DNA from: Gautieria morchelliformis
Taxonomy: Eukaryota; Basidiomycota; Agaricomycetes; Gomphales; Gomphaceae
Assembly: GCA_015179125.1 (NCBI GenBank)
Contig: WHVA01000139.1
Coordinates: forward strand, 1-64,000
Length of the DNA stretch: 64,000 bases
Direction of reading: 5' to 3'
Positions 56,388-64,000 of this stretch are shown here, piece after piece. Under the pieces are notes generated by a model. It had not been told where the DNA came from and did no database searches. It worked only from the letters and a program-made list of their open reading frames with translations. Each line of letters opens with the position of its first letter. The stretch's first letter is position 1. Both the position numbers and the translations under genes were made by a program.

Positions 56388-57695
56388 ATGGCCGACAATG
56401 GACAATCTACGTTGTCCCACGACGGCTCGCTCAGCGCAGGGACCGTCGACCCAACGCGCAGCGACAATGTCAACACTCGACCAGTCGCGGCAGCCACAGC
56501 CGTGCAATGTCTCCGAGTCGTTGACCGTCGACGCGCAGGGGAGATCGATACCCCGGATGCCACAATTCAATTCCATCGAATTTTGCCCGATGACGAACAA
56601 GGCAATGCAGCACTTAGACGCTACATTGAGATGTGTACCGAACTTGACGTCGAACGCGCGACCGCCGCTATTCGCGGTGGAGTGCCTACCGGTAATCCAG
56701 GCCCAACCAGCATCCGACCCTCAGTCAGCCATCGGACGCACCATGCGAATCGTGCTGAAGCACAAGCTGAACCGGGCAGAGAGAAAGAAACTGGGCGGAT
56801 CGCAACCGAAGAAGTTGAAACGGACCCTGACACTGACAGCTCGGTCTCGGTTAGAAGACATAAAAGAGGACATTCGGATTCTGAGGCATCAGATTCAGCT
56901 TCGAGAAGCAGGAAGCGACCCAATAAGGCCAAATTCTCCTGGCGACAGCGCCGGCGAGACACCCTCCAGGCCAGCGCTGATCCCGCCAAAATGCTCTCAC
57001 TTAAAGCAAACCACCTCCGTGACCTTAAAGCAGCAAGAGATGATCTCATCTCTCAAATCGACTGTCCCAACTTCCCTGATAACCTCTGGCTCGACATACT
57101 CGCCAACCGGTTTATCGACCTCGACCGAGTTTTCTCCGGCTACTACAGCCTTGAATCCGAGCACAAAGTTACAGAAACCATCGGCAATGTCGACATCACC
57201 CTCCTCACCGGAGGTGGATCCCGACCCCCTTCCAAAGCTATTGAATCTCACGGGGATTGGTCCATTGCGTTCGCAGCCACAAAGCGAGCCATTTTGTACG
57301 TATACCCGCACAGAGCCGAAGAACTCGCAGGGTATGAAGAGTACATCATCGGACTCTTCGCCGCCCTTCGCCCGACCTCGCTCCATTATCGAGTCATCAA
57401 CCTCGACAAAGCAATCAGGGTGCGCGTCGCCAAAGACAACCGGCTCTCACTCATTTCTTTTGGAAAATTCGACGATCTCTCCACCCGTCATCTTATCGGT
57501 GACAGTGCGCCAATCGCAAGAGACTTCCGCAGACCCAGATCAGGTTTTACGGGAACCATGCCAATCTGCCAGCGCTATAATGCCGGCCGATGCACCGGGG
57601 ACTCCTGCAAGTACCGCCACATCTGCTCAGCTTGCTCAGGAAGGCACCCTGTCAAAGACTGCGGGAATAGGAGAAGAATTGAACCCTCAAAATGA
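56388..57695 (+). pseudogene. gag-like frame of the second Ngaro-like element, inverted part
   Basis: Starts MADNGQSTL at 56388 and ends with a zinc region ICQRYNAGRCTGDSCKYRH (CCCH) plus CSACSGRHPVKDC (CCHC). A second long frame (678 codons) opens at 56398 in the +1 frame and runs through the same DNA into RT, as in the first Ngaro-like element. On the plus strand, opposite to the rest of this element. Confidence 0.75.
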
Positions 57696-58426
57696 AGACG
57701 GCACTGTCCCGTGGGAGCGTCCCAAATGGGCTCGAGGATTCCTATGGACCAAGCATGCGCCTTCCCACTCTCCTTCAGCTGATTCGACCGAATTCGCCGA
57801 TCCATTTCCTTCAGTTCCTGACAGTGCCCTCCGTGACCGCGCAGCTGCGCAAACCATAGCCGACAACCCTTCTTTATTTCCGATTGTTACACCCATCGAC
57901 GTCGATCGGTTTGAATTGCTTCTATCCACTCATCCCAACCGCCTTCTCGTAAACTCTGTCTGCAAAAGCCTCCGCGAGGGAGTGTGGCCATACGCTGTGC
58001 TAGACGAATCAGCGCCAGAAACCTTTGACTTCTCTGACCGCGACGTCTCCGTAGAAGGTCTAGCTTTCCTTCGCGAACAACGAGATATTGAGATAGCCTC
58101 TAACCGTTACTCCCCCTCATTTGGCACCAACCTTCTGCCTGGAATGTACAGCTCGCCGCTTGGAGTAGTCCCAAAGCCGCATTCAGATAAATTTCGGCTG
58201 ATTAATGATCTCAGCGCAGGTCCTCATGCTCCAAATTCATGGATTGCGCGAGAAGACTCCAGAGTTCGTTTTGACAACCTCCAAGACTTTGGTGCCATTT
58301 TACGCAACGCCCACAAAGATTTCAAGTGTCCCCCTGAATGGCTTTTCAAAGACGACGTATCAGGCGCATATCGTCGATGGCCTGTTCATCCGCTCTGGCA
58401 GCTTAAGCAAATTATCACCCTCGATG

Positions 58427-58687
58427 CTGGGTGAGCCTCCCGCTGAGACACGATGACGAACCACATGATGCAGGTCCAGTTGTGCCGAAGCGGGACTCAG
58501 GCCTGCGGAAAAAAGACGTTCAGCGGAATGTGGATTAGCGGCGGCGGAGGGTAAAGTGTACCCTGGATGTCGAAGAAAGAAAGAGCAGGTGCGAGAGTGT
58601 AGAGGCGCGGAACTGTCGGTGCGATGACTAAGCCGGCAGACCGGGGCGGAATTCGCCCTGTGTAAAGACGTACCTATTTAAACACGG
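58427..58687 (-). repeat. Split direct repeat A1 (outer part) of second Ngaro-like element
   Basis: 261 bp matching 53342-53602 with about eight differences, all transitions. It abuts directly on the inverted RT copy, so the inner part of A1 is missing. Confidence 0.85.
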
Positions 58688-58719
58688 AAAAAAAAACATG
58701 TGACCTGACATTTGATGCG

Positions 58720-59420
58720 TTGTGGGTGTGTGTGTGACACAGTTTGTTTTGAGTCTTGTCTGCGACACTCAACATGCATGCCACAACAAGTCAAATCTGC
58801 TGCTCGTGCTGCAGCAAATGGATGTCATAAGACCGAGCGTGGAAACTTCGACTCCAAGGAACGCCCCACTGCATACGATTCGACAGTTGACGGTGAGCCC
58901 GTATTTTTACCTTCTGAAATTTAATTGCTGATCACCTCAACCTACTCATAATACAGACAATAACTCTAATTTGCCATCACAATCAGTCCCTGTGTCTCAC
59001 CACCCTCATGAATTACCGCATCACCCTGCCAACGTAACCCCACCCCAGCTTCACCTCTGCGCTGTCTTCAAGAGAACAATATTCATGACCCTCAGGAACC
59101 TGTAGGACTTGGAAATGAGGAGGAACACAAAGGAGATTGGATAGAAGGCCTAGATACTGTTGGAGATCAAGAACGTGCAAGAGCGAGCCGCTTGGCGGAG
59201 ATGCCGCTCAGGAAGTGGTGTCATATTCAACAATGCACCCACCGGCGTTCATCAATCTCAACGCAATCCTGTGCGTTGTGGGCCGGGTCTATGTGAGTAA
59301 CAAACGATGGGGGATTTGGATCGCAGCGGGGACTATGTGCGGACGGTGTTTGAGGACAGCGAGGAAGATGCCGTTTAGGAACATGGTGAGCATTGTGAGG
59401 TTTCAGTTGATTTTCATTTC
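58720..59420 (+). other. Possible remnants of transposon coding exons
   Basis: Right internal part of the CACTA-like element. Weakly coding stretches on the plus strand (for example DWIEGLDTVGDQERARASRLAE near 59135-59205) separated by intron-like sequence. No domain recognised. Confidence 0.25.
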
Positions 59421-59817
59421 CTTACCATGGTGTTTTCAGTGCCATTATCACATCCTCTCTCCCCTATATTCAATGCCCAGTCACGGAATTTCACCTACCG
59501 ACTCAACGACATCCAGCGTTCCTCATCCATTATTTTCCCGGCCGACCGCACGGATTTACAGTCAAAGTTTTTGCGGACTTTTCATTGGTGTTACTTTTTT
59601 TTCTGTGACTATATCCTGAAGTTCCCATGCCTTGTTCACTGAAATTTCATGAGGTTGGGCATGTAAATTACCAGTGCATGTTACACTGAAATGTCATTAA
59701 AATATGATTGAAATTTTCAATGCCTAAACCACCTAAAATACTTCAGTGGGTTTTTCATTGGGTGCTGTTTCAGTGGCAGAAGCAGTGAAAATTGAAATCC
59801 AGTGGGTCGGCCTATAT

Positions 59818-59845
59818 GTTTTCAATGGTTCCGCTATCCACAGTG
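59818..59845 (-). repeat. Right terminal inverted repeat of the CACTA-like element
   Basis: Inverted counterpart of 50762-50789, ending GGTTCCGCTATCCACAGTG at 59845, followed by GAAT. Confidence 0.8.
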
Positions 59846-59849
59846 GAAT

Positions 59850-61113
59850 ACACTAATATGTGGACCATGTCAGCTCAGGATGTCGGCTGAGCTGGACTGA
59901 CAAGGGAAGAAAACAGGCTTGCCCTCATTCAAGCGCAGAATTAAAGTCCTTGAAGCGTGGGGTAGTCCTACTGGTACTGTAAGCGATACATTGTGAAGCG
60001 CCTGACTTCTACCCATATAGTCGCGCTACCGCCATTTATCCATGTACGAAATGTACGAGGGGAGCGATACTGGCAGCGAGTACAAGATGGCATTTCAATC
60101 ACGACATGTGTGGCAAATGCAGAGCCGTGAGCGTACTTACACTAGCCCTCCTGTGAAGGAACTCATGGATTATCAGTGCAGCACGTGATGCAGTCCAGGA
60201 GCGCGTTTCCGAAATGAAGAACCACAGGCATTGACCCAAACTTGAAAGTGCAATATGCTGTCATTGGGCGAGTGAAGCACCGTTTGGAGCTGTGAGTGGG
60301 GTGCAGATGATTTTCGTGCAGGCAGATGCGCATATCCCGATCTGGACGATAGCTCACCTGGTACTTGGTCTGACCCGACGGGACCAGGCGTGCGCTGGGG
60401 ATCACTGATGCCCGTCGGCAGTGACTAGAAAGAGCGGCCTGAATGTTACTCTGATCACTATGCGTCCTATTCATAGTTTCCGAGACATGGGACTCGCCCG
60501 GGGTATTTCCAGAGGAAGGAAATCACTCACCCAACTCAGGCTGTGTCCATATCCAACGTGCATGGTGATCGACGGGAGTTGCTGTACCCCGCTTCGGGTC
60601 GATGGCCCGAGATTATATTGGTGGAGTCTGGATTCCCAGACAGGATGTCGAGGCGTGGAGGAGACGTTGAGCAGACTGGTTTGATCGGATCATGCATCAG
60701 GCCGTTGCGGACTTGGGCTCAGATGTCCGGGCTTCGAACGTGCGCATGCATGTGGTACGACACTGGGTTCACGTTGGCTCTGAATGCAGTCACCCTGAGG
60801 GGTATGGAGCAGGAACAGATGAGCAGTGAGGCGGGGATGTCTCGGCATAGATGCTGCGGCGATGTATAGCTGTGAGAGCTGAAGGCGGGCGGAGAATTGC
60901 CCCAGGAAGCAGAGATGCTCAGGCACGATGGCGTCAGCATCGCCATTTAGCATCGATGGCTCTTCTGCGCCGCTTCATCGACCGTGGGACAGGCACGCAG
61001 CCCCGCCCCGCATGGCCGTGTATGCAGAGCAGATTGCTTCCCAATCCACGCACAGCAGATTCCATCTCCACGCACATTTGTCCTATCCGCACAGCAGATT
61101 CCATCCACTCTTC
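59850..61113. other. No gene recognised
   Basis: Between the CACTA-like element and the phosphate-transporter promoter. It holds only short open frames without recognisable motifs; near 61030-61110 the motif CGCACAGCAGATTCCATC occurs two or three times. Confidence 0.45.
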
Positions 61114-61119
61114 CACGTG
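61114..61119. promoter_or_regulatory. CACGTG E-box upstream of the PHO84-like gene
   Basis: Perfect palindromic E-box about 220 bases before the start codon. Pho4/NUC-1-type bHLH factors bind CACGTG or CACGTT upstream of phosphate-uptake genes; a second candidate, CACGTT, lies at 61214-61219. Confidence 0.5.
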
Positions 61120-61279
61120 CATTGCCACGGCCACCGTCGCTGCGATCCCACGCTGTCAGTGCCCACAGGCCACCACATGCCCCATCACCGCCCCATCACC
61201 GGCGCCTACTTGGCACGTTCGTGCGATGACTGGCCCGCGCGTCGGCTACAGTCTGTGCCCGTGCCTCTTCCAGATGGTC

Positions 61280-61285
61280 TATAAA
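61280..61285 (+). promoter_or_regulatory. TATA box of the PHO84-like gene
   Basis: TATAAA 56 bases before the start codon at 61341, in an otherwise GC-rich upstream region. Confidence 0.45.
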
Positions 61286-61340
61286 GTTACTCCGAATTCT
61301 CAACCCTCTCCGCCCCTTCTCACCCGCACGCGCACGCTCA

Positions 61341-63611
61341 ATGTCGGACCACGCCTCTGACATCCAGAAAGGCGACCCCGCCGCCTATGCCCTCGACCAG
61401 AGACGTCGTGCTGCCCTCGCAGAGGTCGACAACGCAGGCTTCAAGTCCGTCCGTCCTCTCCCGCCGCTTCCGCGTCGCTGACCCCGTTCTCCAGCCGATT
61501 CCACGTCAAGGTCTGCTTCGTCGCCGGCGTCGGCTTCTTCACCGATGCATACGGTGCGCCCACCACCACCCGCCCCGTCCCCCGCTAACCCAGCCCCAGA
61601 TCTCTTTGCCATCAACATCGCGAGCACCATGTTGGGCAACATCTACGGGCCCGTCACACGTCTGTCCCCCCCTCCTTCCTCCTAACCTCTCTCACGCCCC
61701 CGACAGGCTCTGCCCGCACCGGCGCCTCCTTGGCCAAGAATCAGGACCTCGGTGTAAAAGTCGCTTCCCCCGTCGGAACCCTGTGTGGCCAGCTCCTCTT
61801 CGGCTGGCTCGCTGATGTCGTCGGTCGCAAACGCATGTACGGTGTAGAGTTGTGCGTCATCATCGTCGCCACCTTCGGCCAGGCCATCGCAGGCCGCGCC
61901 CATGCCATCAGCATCATCGGTGTTCTCGTCGTATGGCGTTTCATACAAGGCGTCGGCATTGGAGGCGACTACCCTCTCTCCGCCGTCATCAGCTCGTGAG
62001 CCCCATTCGTGAACCCCCCTTCCGTACCTAACTCCGCCGCCCAGCGAATTCGCGTCGCGACGCACTCGTGGTCGTCTCATGACCGCCGTCTTTGCCGCCC
62101 AGGGCTGGGGTGAGCACCCACACTCCATCCTTCTCCCCTAGCTGAATCGCCCCCGTCAGGCCAATTCGCCGCCGCCATCGTCTCCGCAATCTGCCTCGTC
62201 GCCTTCAAGCCCCAGATCCAGCGCGACACCTCCAGCAACCCCGTCCACCTCGACTTTGTCTGGCGTCTCATCATTGGTCTCGGCGCCGTCCCCGGCGCGG
62301 TCGCCCTCTACTTTCGCCTCACCATCCCCGAGACGCCCCGTTTCACCATGGACATCGAGCGCAACGTCAGGCAGGCGTCCCAGGACGTCGATACCTTCTT
62401 GACCACCGGCACATTCGTCGTCGACCCCGATGCAGTCGTCCAGAGGGCCGCCGCACCAAAAGCGTCCAGACAGGACTTCCTCAACTAGTCAGTATACGCT
62501 TTCTGTCTCTTTCACGTCCTCACCTGTCTTCCAGTTTCAGCAAGTGGGAGAACGGCAAGATTCTCCTCGGCACCTCCTACTCGTGGTTTGCGCTCGACGT
62601 AAGCATTCTCCGCCCCTTTGCGTCATCTTCCCGACTCCCTCCCCCAGATTGCATTCTACGGCCTTGGTCTTAACAGCAGCATCATTCTTACCGCCATCGT
62701 AAGCCCACTCATATCCTACCTGGACTTGCTAACATCCTGCGCTTCTAGAACTTCGGAAGCCCCCCAGCCCACTTGACACAGGGCTTCGCCGTCTACCAAA
62801 ACCTGCTCAACTTGTCGATTGGGAACATGATGTCCGTCTATTTTCTCGCTACCTGTAGCTTTCCACTCACCGCCACGTGATGCCAGCTTGTCGGTTGCCG
62901 GTCTTATTCCTGGCTACTATGTCGCCTTCCTTTTCATCGACAGCGTATGTTTTTTTCACGCAGGGGAAGAGCGCTGGCTCACGCGTTCTGATCTAGTGGG
63001 GCCGTAAACCGATCCAGCTCATGGGCTTCATCATGCTCACGATTATCTTTATCATCATGGTGCGTGTTTCATGCCCAGCGTGCCTTCGGTCCATTCACCG
63101 TCTTTGCGCACCCAGGGCTTTGGCTACAACGCCATCCTCAAGAACAGCAGCGGCGCCTTCACATTCCTTTACTGCCTCGCCAACTTCTTCCAGAACTTTG
63201 GGCCAAACACGACGACCTTTGTCATTCCCGGCGAGGCCTTCCCCACGCGGTACCGCTCGACGGCGCACGGCATATCCGCCGCGTCCGGCAAGCTCGGCGC
63301 CATCGTGGCCCAGGTCGGGTTTGCGCAGCTCAAGGACATTGGCGGCACTAACCAGGTGAATGGCGTACCGTTTCACCGATTTTCGGGGATGCTGACGCGC
63401 CCCCCAGTTCATCAACCACATTCTCGAGATCTTCGCCTTGTTCATGCTTACCGGCATCTTCTCGACGCTGCTCTTGCCCGAGACCAAAGGGCGCTCCCTA
63501 GAAGACATCTCGAACGAGAACCAGGAGAACTTTATCCATGGCGTGTCGACGAGAGGGGTGGCCGAGGAGACTGGACATGCGTCGTCGTCGCAAGAGAAGA
63601 CGTCGCGATGA
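61341..63611 (+). CDS. PHO84: PHO84-like H+/phosphate symporter (MFS)
   Basis: Plasma-membrane phosphate transporter of the PHS family of the major facilitator superfamily. Starts [21 protein letters not shown]. About nine exons with short introns give [23 protein letters not shown] (TM1, with the conserved DAYD), [23 protein letters not shown] (MFS GxLaDrxGrk motif), [19 protein letters not shown] (family signature GGDYPLS), [111 protein letters not shown] and [14 protein letters not shown]. Stop at 63609-63611. The order and motifs match fungal PHO84/GvPT proteins; high-affinity phosphate uptake is inferred. Confidence 0.94.
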
Positions 63612-64000
63612 GGCTCGTTTTTCGGCTTTGCATGAATGAATAATTGAGGCTCATGCATTCATGATGTACACTCCCCACTTATATGCATTTTACGATGTAC
63701 GCCGTCCGTCGCTCCTGCTGCTTTCGCCCCGCCTCCCTTTTTTTTTTTTCTTTCATTATTTCTTCCGATTTTCTCCCCCCTCATACACGACGGCACCAAA
63801 TGCAATGCGTTGCACCACTGCGTGCCACTGGCGCGCATATACCGCCCCCGCCATACATTCAGACTTGGACGATTTTGTCTTGAATTAATTTGTTGTCTTG
63901 GCCAGCCAGCCTTGAGCGTTACAGTACCGTACAGCCAAAATGATGTTGCTTAATTCGGCTGCCAAGGCCGATCCAACCTGTTGGTTCTTCTTTTTTTTTC
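63612..64000. other. 3' flank of the PHO84-like gene; nothing recognised
   Basis: Pyrimidine runs near 63738-63755 and 63990; no further gene. Confidence 0.6.

Larger units (their letters stand above)
52910..58687 (-). mobile_element. Ngaro-like retrotransposon, rearranged (fossil)
   Basis: Minus-strand element of the same kind as 26877-32078 but another subfamily. Split repeats read on the minus strand: A1 58427-58687 (its inner part missing), then coding parts, B1 53603-53701, A2 about 53200-53602, B2 52910-53008. The recombinase lies at 53690-54766 and RT/RNase H at 54790-56308, both minus. The gag-like region and the first part of RT (56309-58426) instead lie on the plus strand, so about 545 bp of RT exists as two inverted copies (55760-56308 and 57881-58426). 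The element is broken, with a few breaks plus this rearrangement. A1 and A2 differ at about 3 percent. It sits inside the CACTA-like element. Confidence 0.82.
50762..59845. mobile_element. CACTA-like (CMC/EnSpm-type) DNA transposon, with a Ngaro-like element inside
   Basis: The left end reads CACTGTGGATAGCGGAACC and continues to ACTGAAAAC; the right end is the inverted form with one mismatch over 28 bp. It is flanked by the 4-bp direct repeat GAAT (50758-50761 and 59846-59849). CACTG ends and many subterminal TTCAGTGG/CACTGAAA motifs (50780-51120 and 59640-59830) are marks of CACTA elements, although 3-bp duplications are more usual. I found no complete transposase; 58720-59420 may hold remnants of transposon coding exons. 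A rearranged Ngaro-like retrotransposon (52910-58687) makes up most of its length, and a kinase-like fragment lies beside it. Confidence 0.7.

Noticed and set aside
60163-60870. Short open frames on both strands between the CACTA-like element and PHO84
   Set aside because: No domain, no consistent splicing and no codon bias; I could not support a gene.

Overview
The window is nuclear DNA of a basidiomycete fungus, most likely an Agaricomycete. Its host genes are packed with very short GT-AG introns (about 45-65 bases) and even microexons. The housekeeping set is fungal (MGM1, ILV5, UBP8, HRP1, RPB5, MED22, POP4, a PHO84-type transporter). The mobile elements are of kinds typical of Agaricomycetes: tyrosine-recombinase retrotransposons, a CACTA-like DNA transposon, a PIF/Harbinger-like MITE and solo LTRs. 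I cannot name the species from sequence alone.

Layout. 1-5150 is repeat-derived: one end of a 1.8-kb interspersed repeat, a minisatellite split by a solo LTR with a clean 5-bp target duplication, degenerate tandem repeats, and a second, truncated copy of that LTR. 5148-6685 (minus) is the 5' part of an unidentified zinc-ribbon gene. 7700-8450 holds an LTR-like fossil followed by a run of perfect hairpins. 9267-12016 (minus) is a Ca2+/H+ exchanger gene of about 24 exons. 12214-12934 is a PIF/Harbinger-like MITE. 13100-20050 is an old DIRS-order retrotransposon fossil containing two later insertions. 21630-23750 (minus) is an F-box/LRR-like gene and 24752-25357 (plus) is MED22. 26529-32849 is a TIR element with TA flanks, split by a nearly whole Ngaro-like retrotransposon (26877-32078).

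33283-50159 is a compact gene island with eleven genes: DUF1295 reductase-like (-), RPB5 (+), a single-pass membrane protein (+), HRP1-like (-), UBP8 (+), HIT protein (+), POP4 (-), SCP2 (+), MGM1 (-) and ILV5 (+). Four head-to-head pairs (DUF1295/RPB5, HRP1/UBP8, POP4/SCP2, MGM1/ILV5) have only about 80-130 bases between start codons. 50762-59845 is a 9-kb CACTA-like element with near-perfect 28-bp inverted ends and a 4-bp flanking duplication. Inside it lies a rearranged Ngaro-like element (52910-58687) whose gag part is inverted and carries a leader that looks already spliced. 61341-63611 (plus) is a PHO84-like phosphate transporter with Pho4-type E-box motifs upstream.

The host genes do not form a pathway cluster; they are ordinary housekeeping genes between transposon-rich blocks. 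The most interesting signals are the transposon architectures (nesting, overlapping frames, the spliced leader in an inverted copy, CpG-biased decay), the microexons of the exchanger gene, the hairpin cluster, and the short bidirectional promoters.
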